Made by a program: the position numbers and the translations under genes. Shown here piece by piece: positions 52,062 through 61,657 of a stretch of 64,000 nt of DNA. The notes beneath the pieces were generated by a model that did no database searches, had not been told where the DNA came from, and worked only from the letters and a program-made list of their open reading frames with translations. The DNA is from DATKPA01 sp051955985 (GTDB taxonomy: Bacteria > Planctomycetota > Phycisphaerae > WQYP01), in NCBI GenBank assembly GCA_051955985.1, contig JBQCGD010000027.1:42310-106309 (forward strand), given 5' to 3'. Position 1 is the first letter of the stretch; every line of letters begins with the position of its first letter.

Positions 52062-52754
52062 CTATGCGCCGAGAGTGCCGACCGCCGTTTGCATCGGGTT
52101 TCCGTAAGACGTCACGTTCGCGGCCGGGACTGTCTGGCCGTTGTCGAGTTTCAGGTTCACAACCCCGTTCAGGAGCTGCACGCCGGTGACGTTGCCGCTG
52201 ATCGTCGTGTTGCCGGTGCCGGCGGCGGTGATCGACTTGCCGATCAGCGTGCTGGCATTGCCGAGCGACTGCTGCGCGGCGAGCGTCTGCATCCCCTGCT
52301 GGACGAGCGAGGCGTCGGATGTCGCGTTGCTGATCTGCGACAGGTTCTCCATCGAGACCGGACTGGTGTTGCCGTTGGCATCGGTGACGGCGAGATAGAC
52401 CTTGTTGCTCATCACCTTCACGCCGTTGACGACGCCGGTGACATCATTGCCGTCGGTGTCTACACCGGTGACCGTCTTGCCGACGAGGTTGCCGCCGGCG
52501 CCGATCGATTGCTGCAGCGTGAGGGTGGAGAGGCTCTGGGTCATCTGCGTGTTGGATTGCAGGGTGCTGATTTGCGAAATCTGGCCGAGCATCTGGTTGG
52601 AGTCGGTGGGGTTGAGCGGATCCTGGTTGGAAAGCTGCGTGATCATGAGCTTCATGAAGTCCGCGGAAGAGAGGGCGTTGAGGCCGTTGTTGGAGGAGTT
52701 CTTGGAGTTGGCGACGGTCGCGGAGTTCAGGGCATTGGTGTTGATTGTGGACAT
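52062..52754 (-). CDS. flgD: Flagellar hook-cap protein FlgD
   Basis: This 230-aa hook scaffolding protein has the N-terminal segment SSADFMKLMITQLSNQDPLN and PTDSNQMLGQISQISTLQSN, diagnostic of FlgD, then the Ig-like/Tudor domain (NLVGKTVTGVDTDGNDVTG...GVVNLKLDNGQTVPAANVTS). It caps the growing hook and is discarded later. It sits between fliK and flgE as in the classical fliK-flgD-flgE order. The start follows AAAGGTGCACG. Confidence 0.95.
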   Translation of the reverse strand: MSTINTNALNSATVANSKNSSNNGLNALSSADFMKLMITQLSNQDPLNPTDSNQMLGQISQISTLQSNTQMTQSLSTLTLQQSIGAGGNLVGKTVTGVDTDGNDVTGVVNGVKVMSNKVYLAVTDANGNTSPVSMENLSQISNATSDASLVQQGMQTLAAQQSLGNASTLIGKSITAAGTGNTTISGNVTGVQLLNGVVNLKLDNGQTVPAANVTSYGNPMQTAVGTLGA

Positions 52755-52807
52755 CGTGCACCTTTATCAGTTCAGAATTCAGCGTCCAGAATTCAGGAGT
52801 CCGGTGG

Positions 52808-54430
52808 TCAGGCGACAAGGTCGATCGGGGCCTTGGCGTTGGCTTGCTGCCAGGTCCGGGCGAACGCGCCGGGATCCTGGGAGCGTTTGCGATTCTGCTG
52901 CGAGTCCTGGCTGTACTGCCCGGCGCTGCGGCCGTCGTTGGCGGACTGGTGCGTCTGCGCCGTGCCGGGAGCAGCGGAGGCCATTTCCGTTTTGTCCTGC
53001 GGCGCCCCGACGGCCAGCTTGTCGACCGTCACGCCCTGGGACTCGAGCACGCTCTTCAGTCTTTCCATGTTGCCTTTAAGCAAGTCACGTACCACTTCAG
53101 AAGAGCTTTGAAACTGTGCCGTCACCGATCCGTTCTGCAGCGACACCGACACGTGCAAAGTGCCCAGATTCGGCGGATTCAGGCTGATTTCGGCCTTGCT
53201 GTGCGTCGCATCCATCTTGGTGCGAAGGCCCAGAACGATCTGGTCGAACGTCTGCTCCGACTCCGTCCGCGGCGAATTCTGCGCGGCCGAGGCGGGAGTT
53301 GCGCGATTGTCGACCGCGTGGTTGGGCGAATTGTTGCCCGGAAGCGTGTTGACGGAGTTGGTGCTCTGTTGCGGCGCCGCAGGGGCGGAATCTTCCGTGT
53401 TTTTGTTTGCAACCGGCTTCATGGCTTGGGCGATCAGCGCCGCATCGGGCGTCGATGCCTGGGCCTGGGCGGGCACCGTGGAATTTGCGGTGGTTGAAGA
53501 AGCATCGGCGGGCTGCCCGTCGTGGGGGGTGTGGGCCGACGCCTTCTGATCCGCGTGTTGTGCGGCGATGGGGTTGGTCGCGGCGGGATCGAGCGGCGGA
53601 TTCTTCGCGACAGGAGCGGGGGCAGCATCCCCTTTCGAGTCGGCGACGGTATTTTTGGCGGCGGCGGCGTCCGTCTTCCCGCTGCTTTTCGCAGCAACGG
53701 CAAGGGCTGCACTTGGCGACTCCGCGTCCTTTTTGGGCCCAGCATTGATCGGCGTGACGGGCGCCCTCGCGGTTTCTGCCGAGGCATCCGGCGCGAGCGT
53801 CTGCGGAGCATCGGATTGTCCCTTTGTAGAATCCCCTGGCCCTGCCGACGCGCCGGAGCCCGCCGGCTTCGCCACGCGCTTGCCTGGGTCCGGCGAGGCA
53901 GGTGCATTCACCGGCACGGCCTGAGCGGTGTCGGCGCGGGAATGCACCCCATTGATCTGTTCCGCGGAAACACGCTCGTCCTGCGGGGATTGCTGCTGCT
54001 GCGGAACGGCGGTGGCCGCAATCTGCTGCGCGGTCGGATCGCCGGACGCATCATCCGCATCCTTGCCGTCATCGTTCTCCGCAGCCCTCTTCGGCTTGGC
54101 ATCCTCGGATTCGTCCGTGCCGGAGGGGCGCTGCGTCGAAGCATCGGTGCTGGAGGGCGTGGCGGAATCGTCGGTGGTTTGTGCCTGGTCTTCGGCGGGG
54201 CCATCGGCGTCCGAAGTTCTCTTCTCCGCACGCCGGGAATGCGCTTCCCGCTTGGAAGCGCTCTGGGCAGGCGGCTCTGATTTCACCGGCGCCTGTTGCT
54301 GTCGGGCGGAATCGAGAGCATCCGTGAAGGAGGGGGAATTCTCGCTGCTGGTTTGCGAAGAGCTTGTCGGCGGGTAAGAGGAGGACTTGGTCGTGCGGAC
54401 GGGAGCGAAGAGGTTCGCGATCAACGACAT
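52808..54430 (-). CDS. fliK: Flagellar hook-length control protein FliK
   Basis: This is a 540-aa protein. The first 400 residues are low-complexity (Ala/Pro/Ser/Asp/Gln), the secreted ruler portion. The conserved C-terminal Flg_hook domain (about 410-500) contains LGLRTKMDATHSKAEISLNP, PNLGTLHVSVSLQNGSVTAQF and ERLKSVLESQGV, the substrate-specificity switch that talks to FlhB. Assignment is by domain and by its place before flgD. The intergenic gap to flgD contains two copies of CAGAATTCAG (52773-52782, 52787-52796). Confidence 0.92.
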   Translation of the reverse strand: MSLIANLFAPVRTTKSSSYPPTSSSQTSSENSPSFTDALDSARQQQAPVKSEPPAQSASKREAHSRRAEKRTSDADGPAEDQAQTTDDSATPSSTDASTQRPSGTDESEDAKPKRAAENDDGKDADDASGDPTAQQIAATAVPQQQQSPQDERVSAEQINGVHSRADTAQAVPVNAPASPDPGKRVAKPAGSGASAGPGDSTKGQSDAPQTLAPDASAETARAPVTPINAGPKKDAESPSAALAVAAKSSGKTDAAAAKNTVADSKGDAAPAPVAKNPPLDPAATNPIAAQHADQKASAHTPHDGQPADASSTTANSTVPAQAQASTPDAALIAQAMKPVANKNTEDSAPAAPQQSTNSVNTLPGNNSPNHAVDNRATPASAAQNSPRTESEQTFDQIVLGLRTKMDATHSKAEISLNPPNLGTLHVSVSLQNGSVTAQFQSSSEVVRDLLKGNMERLKSVLESQGVTVDKLAVGAPQDKTEMASAAPGTAQTHQSANDGRSAGQYSQDSQQNRKRSQDPGAFARTWQQANAKAPIDLVA

Positions 54431-54442
54431 AATACTTCCTGG

Positions 54443-55195
54443 TCAGGTGCCTGGTGCGGCGGCGCCACCACTGCTGCCGGCCGTGGGGGACCCTGATGCA
54501 GCGCTCGTGCCAGCCGTGCGGATGCGGTCGAGCACCTTGCGGATAAAGTCCGTCTCGCTGGGCGATTTGAACTCGCCGATGATCTCCCCCGCCCGCGAGG
54601 TGTCCATCGCCTGCAGGAACGAAGCCACCAGGTTCGGATCATCCATCGCGACGAACAGGTCCTTGACCTGCTTGGCTTTAAGTTCGTTGTACAGGTCGAG
54701 CGATTTCTGGAAATTGTCGTCCACCGCCTTCTTCTGGGCCGCGGCCACCTGCTGCTCGAATGCCCTTTTCTGGTCGGTGATTTTTTTCAGCGCCGCCTCG
54801 ACGTCCGCCTGCTTTTGAACGAGCAAATCCTGCTGGTTGCGCAGCTCCTGCGCCCGCGCATCAAGCCGAAGTCGCTCCTGCTGCATCGCCTGCGCCGCAA
54901 TGGCGAGGCGGTCCTGGGCACTGGCACCCAGCGTCGGATCGGGAGTTCCGCCGTCTGCGAGGCCCGGCTGCGTCGCGGGGGCCGTCGCCGGATTCGTCGC
55001 CGCCGGCGGATTCAGCATGTCGGCGATCTTCTCGTTGAACTTCTCCGGCGCCCCCTTGTGCTGCACGATCGCCACGATCGCGCCGACCTTCTGCTTGTCC
55101 AGCCGCCCCGTGCCGAACAGGTACCCCACCAGGCCGGCGGCGGCGAGCACGTTCATGATGCAGAGAAGCGAAAGAAGGGTGCCGATCTTTTTCAT
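54443..55195 (-). CDS. MotE/MgtE-N-like flagellar coiled-coil membrane protein
   Basis: This 250-aa protein has an N-terminal membrane anchor (LLSLLCIMNVLAAAGLVGYLFG), an Ala/Thr/Pro spacer, a long coiled coil (about residues 95-185) and a C-terminal MgtE_N-like domain (VKDLFVAMDDPNLVASFLQAMDTSRAGEIIGEF...) like the FliG middle domain. This is the layout of MotE, a chaperone of the MotB-like stator protein in some bacteria. It lies between fliJ and fliK, where MotE is often found. Confidence 0.82.
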   Translation of the reverse strand: MKKIGTLLSLLCIMNVLAAAGLVGYLFGTGRLDKQKVGAIVAIVQHKGAPEKFNEKIADMLNPPAATNPATAPATQPGLADGGTPDPTLGASAQDRLAIAAQAMQQERLRLDARAQELRNQQDLLVQKQADVEAALKKITDQKRAFEQQVAAAQKKAVDDNFQKSLDLYNELKAKQVKDLFVAMDDPNLVASFLQAMDTSRAGEIIGEFKSPSETDFIRKVLDRIRTAGTSAASGSPTAGSSGGAAAPGT

Positions 55196-55206
55196 GGATC
55201 ACCTGT

Positions 55207-55704
55207 TCAGGCGGGGTCGCCTGGTTCCTGTTCATCGAGGGAAACGCGCAGCATCTCGCGGATCGCCGTCTGCGTGCCGATTTCATCCATCAGGGCGGAA
55301 TCCTTCCGGTCCTGCTCTTCGCGCCAGCGGCGGAATTGCTTTTCACGCAGCTTTTCGATCACCTTGCGCGCCCGCGCGGCGGCCAGGAGCTCCGCGCGGG
55401 CCGCCGCCAGCAACTGCTCCACCCGCGAGATCTGCTGCATCGTCAGCACGATCTTCATGTGCAAATTGCCCACGAACCGCTTCTCGTGGGCGATGTACTG
55501 CATGTCCAGCTTCCCGACGAGCTTCTCCGCCGCAAGCGCGCGGTTCTCACTCGAAATGCGCTCCTCGGATTCGCGGATTTCATTCACCAGCTTCTGGATC
55601 TGCTGCTGGATCTCCGCAACCCGGCGCTGCTGCTCCTTCTCAAGCTGCTTGCGATGCTCGAGGAGCGATTCCAGGCGGAAGTTGAATTTTGGTTGGGCCA
55701 TCAT
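55207..55704 (-). CDS. fliJ: Flagellar export chaperone FliJ
   Basis: This 165-aa protein is almost entirely two long coiled-coil helices. The beginning FNFRLESLLEHRKQLEKEQQ and the basic/acidic heptads are typical of FliJ, the stalk-like component that sits in the FliI ATPase ring. The second of two adjacent Met codons is an alternative start. It follows fliI by 33 bases. Confidence 0.9.
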   Translation of the reverse strand: MMAQPKFNFRLESLLEHRKQLEKEQQRRVAEIQQQIQKLVNEIRESEERISSENRALAAEKLVGKLDMQYIAHEKRFVGNLHMKIVLTMQQISRVEQLLAAARAELLAAARARKVIEKLREKQFRRWREEQDRKDSALMDEIGTQTAIREMLRVSLDEQEPGDPA

Positions 55705-55737
55705 GCACCCTTAACGCGTCACTCGTTTGGCTCGTCG

Positions 55738-57120
55738 CTACTTCTTCTTCGGCGCCGCCTGCTGCTGCGCCGGCCGATTCTGCTCCACAAGACGCGCCTC
55801 TTTTTCAATCAGGTTGTACAAATCCAGGAGTTGCAGCTTCGCCTGCGCGAAAGTTGTCGGCCCATCCGTCCGCTGCTGCAGAAATTCGATGATCTTCGCG
55901 TTCATCCGCACCGCCAGGTCGTTCAGCGGATTCGCCCCCGGCGTGTACGCGCCGATGTTCACCAGGTCCTCCAGGTCCGCATACGTCGCCAGGAGCTGGT
56001 TCACACGCCGAGCCATTTTCTGGTGCTCTTTGTCCGTCACATCCGGCCGCACGCGCGAAATCGACTGCAGCACGCCGATCGCCGGAAAATGCCCCCGGTT
56101 CGCCAGGTTCCGGTCCAGCCACAAATGCCCGTCCGTGATCCCCTTCACCGCATCCGCGATCGGCTCGTTGAAATCGTCCCCCTCCACCAGCACCGTGTAA
56201 AACCCCGTGATCGACCCCGTCTGCGTCCGCCCCGCACGCTCCAGCACTTCGGGCAACATTGAAAACACGGACGGCGTGTAGCCCTTCGTCGCCGGCGGCT
56301 CGCCCACCGACAGCCCGATCTGCCGCTGCGCCTGCGCCATGCGCGTCAGCGAGTCCAGCAGCAGCAGCACGTTCAGCCCCTCATCCCGGAAATACTCCGC
56401 AATCGTGCACGCCACCTTCGCCGCCCGCACCCGCAGGATCGGCGGATCGTCCGCCGTCGAAACCACCACGATCGCCCGCTTCATCCCCTCCTCGCCCAGC
56501 GAATGCTGCAGGAAGTCCTGCACCTCGCGGCCACGCTCGCCGATCAGCGCGATCACCGAAACATCCGCCGACGTGTTCTTCGAAATCATCGACATCAGCG
56601 TCGATTTCCCCACGCCCGGACCCGCAAAGATCCCCATGCGCTGCCCCAGCCCGCATGTCAGCAGCCCGTCCACCGCCCGTATCCCCGTCCCGATCGGCTG
56701 GTTGATCGGCACCCGCTTCATGCAATCCACCGACCGCACGTTCACCGGCCGATGCTCCGGCAGCTTAATCGGCCCCTTCTCATCCATCGGCTGCCCGAGC
56801 GCGTTGATTACCCGGCCGATCAGCATCGGGCTGCACACCGCGCGCTGCGACAGCGACTTCGCCCGCACCGCGTTCCCCCGTGCAATTCCATGCAGCGGCC
56901 CCAGCGCCATCACCATCGCGTACTGATTTTCAAACCCCACCACCTGCCCCGGAATTCTCAACCCCGTTTCCGTTTCGATCTCCACCGACGAATCCACCGC
57001 CACCGGCAGATCCACCACCCGCACCGTCAGCCCGCGCACCGACTCCACCTGCCCGCGCGCCACCTTCGGCTCAATCATCGAAAGCTGCTGAATGTAGTTG
57101 TCCAAAAGCGTCATGGGCAT
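55738..57120 (-). CDS. fliI: Flagellum-specific ATP synthase FliI
   Basis: This 460-aa ATPase of the type III export apparatus has an N-terminal beta-barrel domain. P-loop GPGVGKST is near residue 167, then IALIGERGREVQDFL, LLLLDSLTRMAQAQR, and TGFYTVLVEGDDFNEPIADA, all conserved in FliI. The C-terminus ends in a Gln/Ala/Lys tail (QQQAAPKKK) not found in enteric FliI. Starts at 57120 and 57114 are both possible. Confidence 0.96.
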   Translation of the reverse strand: MPMTLLDNYIQQLSMIEPKVARGQVESVRGLTVRVVDLPVAVDSSVEIETETGLRIPGQVVGFENQYAMVMALGPLHGIARGNAVRAKSLSQRAVCSPMLIGRVINALGQPMDEKGPIKLPEHRPVNVRSVDCMKRVPINQPIGTGIRAVDGLLTCGLGQRMGIFAGPGVGKSTLMSMISKNTSADVSVIALIGERGREVQDFLQHSLGEEGMKRAIVVVSTADDPPILRVRAAKVACTIAEYFRDEGLNVLLLLDSLTRMAQAQRQIGLSVGEPPATKGYTPSVFSMLPEVLERAGRTQTGSITGFYTVLVEGDDFNEPIADAVKGITDGHLWLDRNLANRGHFPAIGVLQSISRVRPDVTDKEHQKMARRVNQLLATYADLEDLVNIGAYTPGANPLNDLAVRMNAKIIEFLQQRTDGPTTFAQAKLQLLDLYNLIEKEARLVEQNRPAQQQAAPKKK

Positions 57121-57134
57121 CCACTGAAAAACAC

Positions 57135-57833
57135 TTACTCGCCGGCGAGCAGCTCGTCCGCGATCCGCTGCAACTGCGTCTCAATCCTTGCATCAATCTG
57201 CCCCGACCCGAACTTCGCAATGCACCCCCCCGCCGTCACCGTCTCGTCCGGCAGCAGTTCCACCGACTCCACCGAGCGAATCTTCGCCAGCACGTCCGGC
57301 AGGTACATCTCGATCGCCTCAATTTCCTCCGGGTGCACATGCAGCGACACCATCCGCGCGTTGCCGACCATCTTCAGCGTCTCCGCAACCGTCGCCTCCG
57401 ACACGCCGCGATTCTGCAGCGCCTCCTGCCGCGTCACCCGCTCCGCAATCCCGATCGCCAGCCGCACCAGGTCCACCTTCGCATCCGCCACATGCGTCGG
57501 CATGTGCTGGTGAACAATGTCCAGCGTCTGCGTCCAGCGCGCGGAAAGGTCCTTCAACGCCTGCGAGTAAATGCCCAGCGCCTCGTCGTGCCCCGCCTTC
57601 CGCCCCTCCTCCATGCCCGCCTCGTACCCCTCCTGGTGCCCGGCATTCCGCGCCTCGTCGCGAATGTGCATCGCCTCGCGCTCGGCGTTCGACTTCGCCT
57701 CCGCAACGATCTTCGACGCCTCCGAACGCGCCCGCGCAATCAACTGCGACGCCTCGCGCTCGAGGTCCGAAAGATCCATCACGATCGCGCTCTGCATCAC
57801 CCGCGGCGCGGTTTGAGCTTTCATCAGGGGCAT
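57135..57833 (-). CDS. fliH: Flagellar assembly protein FliH
   Basis: This 232-aa protein has an N-terminal coiled coil with the Gly/Glu repeats typical of FliH (GHQEGYEAGMEEGRKAG), an amphipathic middle, and a C-terminal ATP-synthase delta-like domain (LVRLAIGIAERVTRQEAL...VHPEEIEAIEMYLPDVL...GGCIAKFGSGQIDARIE). It is the negative regulator and stator of FliI. Two or three Met codons lie close together at the start, none with a strong ribosome binding site. Confidence 0.9.
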   Translation of the reverse strand: MPLMKAQTAPRVMQSAIVMDLSDLEREASQLIARARSEASKIVAEAKSNAEREAMHIRDEARNAGHQEGYEAGMEEGRKAGHDEALGIYSQALKDLSARWTQTLDIVHQHMPTHVADAKVDLVRLAIGIAERVTRQEALQNRGVSEATVAETLKMVGNARMVSLHVHPEEIEAIEMYLPDVLAKIRSVESVELLPDETVTAGGCIAKFGSGQIDARIETQLQRIADELLAGE

Positions 57834-57881
57834 ACAACACACCGCAATTCAAGGAACACGGGCCGGCCGCCTGCGTCCCGG

Positions 57882-58898
57882 TTACACGATCAAATCCTTC
57901 TCGCCGCCGCGTCCGCCGATGATGATCTCGCCGGATTCCTCCAGGCGACGCACCACATCCACGATCTTCTGCTGCGCCGCCTCGACGTCGCTCACACGCA
58001 CCGGCCCCATGTACTCCATGTCTTCCTTGATCAACTGAGCCGCGCGTTCCGACATGTTCTTGAAAATCTTGTCCTTCAAATCCTGCGAAGCCGTCTTGAG
58101 CGCCAGCGCCAAATCGTCGTTGTCCACTTCCTTCAGCATCGATTGGATGCCCTTGTCGTTCACCATCATGATGTCTTCGAACACGAACATCAGCCGGCGA
58201 ATCTGCTCCACTAGATCCGGGTCCTCCGCCTCCAGCCCCTCCATGATCGACTTCTCCGTCGCCCGGTCCGCCAGGTTCAGCATCTCCGCGACCGTGTCCA
58301 CGCCGCCCGCCTTCTCGAACGTCTGCGTGATCATCGCCGACAGCCGGTGCTCCAGACCCCGCTCCACTTCCTTGATCACCTCGGGGTTCGTCTGCTCCAT
58401 GTTGGCGATCCGCTTCACCACCTCCACCTGCTTCTGCCCCGCCAGCCCCACCAGCACCTCCGACGCCTGCGCCGGCTTCAGGTGCGCCAGGATCAGCGCG
58501 ATCGTCTGCGGATGCTCATCCTGGATAAACGTCAGCAGGTTCTCGCTCTCCGCCTTCTGCAGGAACGAAAACGGCGCGCTCTGGATCGTCTGGTTCACCT
58601 GGTCGATGATCTTCTTCGAAGACTCCGGCGGCAGGCTCTTCGCCAGCAGCGTCTTCGCGTAGTCCCACCCGCCCTCGTCCACGTAGCTCCGCGCCAACGC
58701 AAGCTGGTAAAACTCCCCCACCACCTCGTCCCGCATCTGCTGCGTCACCGGACCAAGCCCCGCGATCTCCCGCGAAATCTCCTCGATCTGCGGCTCGTCC
58801 AGCTTCTTCAGAATCTCCGCGGCCACGGCCTGCTCCAGCGTCAGGATCAATATCGCTGACTTCCGCACGCCGCTCAGTTCTCCCGCGTCCTGTGCCAT
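57882..58898 (-). CDS. fliG: Flagellar motor switch protein FliG
   Basis: This 338-aa C-ring protein has an N-terminal domain binding FliF (SGVRKSAILILTLEQAVAAE), the middle EHPQTIALILAHLKPAQASE motif, and the C-terminal torque helix (MFVFEDIMMVNDKGIQSMLK...LALALKTASQDLKDKIFKNM). All are in the normal order. The start MAQDAGELSG follows GGAGTGCAC; a GTG six bases earlier overlaps that site. Confidence 0.96.
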   Translation of the reverse strand: MAQDAGELSGVRKSAILILTLEQAVAAEILKKLDEPQIEEISREIAGLGPVTQQMRDEVVGEFYQLALARSYVDEGGWDYAKTLLAKSLPPESSKKIIDQVNQTIQSAPFSFLQKAESENLLTFIQDEHPQTIALILAHLKPAQASEVLVGLAGQKQVEVVKRIANMEQTNPEVIKEVERGLEHRLSAMITQTFEKAGGVDTVAEMLNLADRATEKSIMEGLEAEDPDLVEQIRRLMFVFEDIMMVNDKGIQSMLKEVDNDDLALALKTASQDLKDKIFKNMSERAAQLIKEDMEYMGPVRVSDVEAAQQKIVDVVRRLEESGEIIIGGRGGEKDLIV

Positions 58899-58911
58899 GT
58901 GCACTCCGCTC

Positions 58912-60612
58912 TTACTTGCCCTTCGCCATCCACCGCTTGATCAGCGATGCCGCGTTTTCCGGGTTTTCCTTGATCATCGTCGAGACTTCATCCACCATCT
59001 TCCGGCTCTGCAGCGTCTCGTCGTCCAGCTCGATGCCTGTCAGCACCGCCTCCCCTTCGCCCGCTTCGCCGAAAATGTCGTCCCCCGTGTCCAGCGCATC
59101 CGGATCGTGCGGCTTCCGCTTGCTCTTGCCCGCGCCCGCAACGCCGCCGCCCCCGAAGAACACGCTCGGATCAATCTCGTCGCCGCCCGCCGCAGAAGGC
59201 GCCGCCTTCCGGATCATCATCAGCATCGACCCCAGGAACACCGTCGCAAACGCCAGCAGCACCAGCGGCTTGCCGTACTGCTTCGCCGTCGTCACCAGCG
59301 AACTGCTCACCATCCCCGCCTGCGCCACGTCCGCCGGGTGCAGCGCGATCGTGTCGTCGAACCAGTCCACGTTGATCTGGTCGTCGCTCTTCGCCCCGAT
59401 CGTGTTCTTCGCCCGCGTCTTCGCCAGCTTGATCTGCTCGTCGATCGTGGCTCGCAGCTTGTCGTCGTCCGGATCCGCATCCTTCGAATGGCTGACCCGC
59501 CGGTAGATCGAAACAAAATAGCTCCGCGGAATGCTGATGCTCGCCGTCAGATCCTTCAAATTCGTCCCCGCCGGCAGGATCGCATTCTCCAGCGTGTGGC
59601 TGAAATGCACCTCGTTGTCCGTCGTCGTCTCGTTTTCCGTCGTCGACGTGTGCCGCCCGTTCCCCCCATCGTTCGCCACCGCCGACACGTTCGGCTTCAC
59701 TCCGGGTTCACCGCCGCCGCTCCCTTCGTTGCTGCTCGTGTCCTTGCTCGTCGAGCTCTTCACCGCCGTGACCTTCCCCTTCGGGTCGTACGTGTCGATC
59801 TCCTGCTTGCGGATCGACAAATCCGGCACCGCGTTCACCGCGATCTTCACGTCCGGAATGTCGCCGAACATCGTGTACAGCTTCGCCGCCAGGTTGTCTT
59901 CAATCGACTTCTTGAACGCCAGCAGGTCCGACGGCATCGGCGCGTCGTCGCTTGGCGCCCGGTAGCTCCGCATCCCGTCCGTCAGCCGGATGTTTTCCGG
60001 CTTGATCCCCGGCACCGCCCCCTGCACCGTCGCAATGATCGCCATCACCTTCTGGGCGCTCAGCTCCTCGCCCCCCCGCGTCTTCACCGTCACCGTCGCG
60101 CTCGTCGGAATCTGGTCCCGCCCCAGCGTCGGCCGTTCCCCCATCCCGATGATCACCGTCGCATCCTGGATGTACGGAAAGCTTTCCAGCGTGTTCGCCA
60201 GCGTGGTCCCCAGCGCCACGTTCCACTTCCGCGCCGACATCCCATCCGTTTCCAGAAGGTTGCTGTCCCGCACCAGCGCCGCAAATGCCGTCGTCGTGTC
60301 CTTCGGCAGCGCCTGCTCCGCAAACAGCTCCCCGCGAATCTGGTACGCCTTGTCCGCCGGCACCAGGATCTTGTCCCCCTGCACCTGGTACTCGTACTTC
60401 CCCTTCAGGCTCATTTCCGCCCGGTTGATCTCCTCCGCCGACATCGACTGCGGAATCAGCGTCACCATCTCCGGCTTCGCCGAAAACGTCACCGTGAAAA
60501 AGATCACCGCCACCATGATGACGATCAGCAGCCCGATCGTCAGCCGCTGGCTCACCGTCAGGGCGGCAAGTTGCACGCGAAGGGTATTGAGATATTTCCG
60601 GAGAAATTCCAT
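58912..60612 (-). CDS. fliF: Flagellar MS-ring protein FliF
   Basis: This 566-aa protein has transmembrane helices at about residues 20-42 and 455-475 flanking the ring-building domains (QPMS-type start, ...YQIRGELFAEQALPKDTT..., ESFPYIQDATVIIGMGE). The C-terminal FliG-binding peptide is KMVDEVSTMIKENPENAASL. A Gly/Ser/Glu-rich insertion lies near residue 325-345. The start MEFLRKYLNT was preferred by spacing from GAGG; MDAMEF three codons upstream is also possible. It forms the base on which the switch and export gate sit. Confidence 0.95.
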   Translation of the reverse strand: MEFLRKYLNTLRVQLAALTVSQRLTIGLLIVIMVAVIFFTVTFSAKPEMVTLIPQSMSAEEINRAEMSLKGKYEYQVQGDKILVPADKAYQIRGELFAEQALPKDTTTAFAALVRDSNLLETDGMSARKWNVALGTTLANTLESFPYIQDATVIIGMGERPTLGRDQIPTSATVTVKTRGGEELSAQKVMAIIATVQGAVPGIKPENIRLTDGMRSYRAPSDDAPMPSDLLAFKKSIEDNLAAKLYTMFGDIPDVKIAVNAVPDLSIRKQEIDTYDPKGKVTAVKSSTSKDTSSNEGSGGGEPGVKPNVSAVANDGGNGRHTSTTENETTTDNEVHFSHTLENAILPAGTNLKDLTASISIPRSYFVSIYRRVSHSKDADPDDDKLRATIDEQIKLAKTRAKNTIGAKSDDQINVDWFDDTIALHPADVAQAGMVSSSLVTTAKQYGKPLVLLAFATVFLGSMLMMIRKAAPSAAGGDEIDPSVFFGGGGVAGAGKSKRKPHDPDALDTGDDIFGEAGEGEAVLTGIELDDETLQSRKMVDEVSTMIKENPENAASLIKRWMAKGK

Positions 60613-60813
60613 GGCGTCCATGCCTCGTGGGACCGTGTGAACACTGTCCGGTTCCATCATCAATGATGGAAGTCGACCGCTCCGCAGTCGTATCGTGTTC
60701 ATCGGTCAGAGGATGCAGCGCCCATCAGGAGAATTTTGCAGATGAGCCGCAGAACCTGCGCGACGCGCAGATTTTGCGTTCCCTCAGGTTCGTTTTTCCG
60801 GGAGACCCGCCCC

Positions 60814-61131
60814 TTACACCCGCAGGTTTTTCACTTCGTCGTAAGCGTCCTGCAGCTTGTTGCGAATCTGCGTCAGCATGCTGAACGCCATCGTCGCCTT
60901 CTGGCTCGCCGAAATCACTTCCGCCATGTTCTGCGACTTGCCCGTCACGTAATTGTCCAGCGTCTTGTCCGCATCCTGCTGCAGTTGGTTCACCTCGTTG
61001 AGGTTCTTCATCAGGAGGTCTTTGAAACTGCCGCCCTCGCCCGGCGTCGCGTTCGTCTGCGTCTGCGTGCAGTTGCCGGTCGTCGATTGCCCGACCTGCA
61101 AGCCACGAAGAGTGTTGTTCAGTGCGTCCAC
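60814..61131 (-). CDS. fliE: Flagellar hook-basal body complex protein FliE
   Basis: This 105-aa rod-MS ring adaptor has the family core SFKDLLMKNLNEVNQLQQDA, VTGKSQNMAEVISASQKATM and AFSMLTQIRNKLQDAYDEVK. The Thr/Gln-rich N-terminal stretch (GQSTTGNCTQTQTNATP) is slightly longer than usual. The 201-base gap to fliF is the largest inside the operon and shows no clear promoter or terminator. Confidence 0.95.
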   Translation of the reverse strand: MDALNNTLRGLQVGQSTTGNCTQTQTNATPGEGGSFKDLLMKNLNEVNQLQQDADKTLDNYVTGKSQNMAEVISASQKATMAFSMLTQIRNKLQDAYDEVKNLRV

Positions 61132-61195
61132 GGTTTATTCCCTCGGCGTCCGGTTCACTTCCGCATCCCCGAACGGTTGCTCTATCTTGCCACTT

Positions 61196-61597
61196 TTATG
61201 CCAGGAGATGCAACGTCGAATTCATCATCGACTTGGTCGTCTCCACCGCCGTAATGTTTGCCTCATACGCCCGCGTCGTCTCCAACGCGTTCACATATTC
61301 CGTCGAAAGATTCACATTCGGATAACTTACCCACCCCTGCGAGTCCGCCGCCGGATTCCCCGGTTCGAACTCCTTCCGGAATTCGCTCTGGTCTTCCTCG
61401 ATCGACTTCACCCCCACGCCCACGCCCCCCTCCGCCGTCCGCTGCGCCTGGAACACCGGAAAAATTCGCCGATACGGCGCCGGCTTCCCGTCCGGGCCGA
61501 TCACCGTGTCCACGTTCGCAATATTCGAGGCAATCGTGTCCAGCCGCAGCCGCTGGGCATTCAATGCACTCGTCGAAATGTCAAAAGCACCGAACAT
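61196..61597 (-). CDS. flgC: Flagellar basal-body rod protein FlgC
   Basis: This 133-aa proximal rod subunit has the N-terminal MFGAFDISTSALNAQRLRLD, TIASNIANVDT, and the C-terminal YPNVNLSTEYVNALETTRAY with NMNST-like end (TKSMMNSTLHLLA). It lies 60 bases after flgB and 64 before fliE, in the standard flgB-flgC-fliE order. Confidence 0.96.
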   Translation of the reverse strand: MFGAFDISTSALNAQRLRLDTIASNIANVDTVIGPDGKPAPYRRIFPVFQAQRTAEGGVGVGVKSIEEDQSEFRKEFEPGNPAADSQGWVSYPNVNLSTEYVNALETTRAYEANITAVETTKSMMNSTLHLLA

Positions 61598-61657
61598 TCA
61601 TTCCCCTAAAGTGCAGCCGACGCCCTCGTCGGCCATTCTCTTCCTCAGCAGGCCGCT

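Noticed and set aside
60613..60813. A second sigma-54 promoter between fliE and fliF
   Set aside because: TTTTGC and GCC elements occur, but not at -24/-12 spacing with GG and GC.
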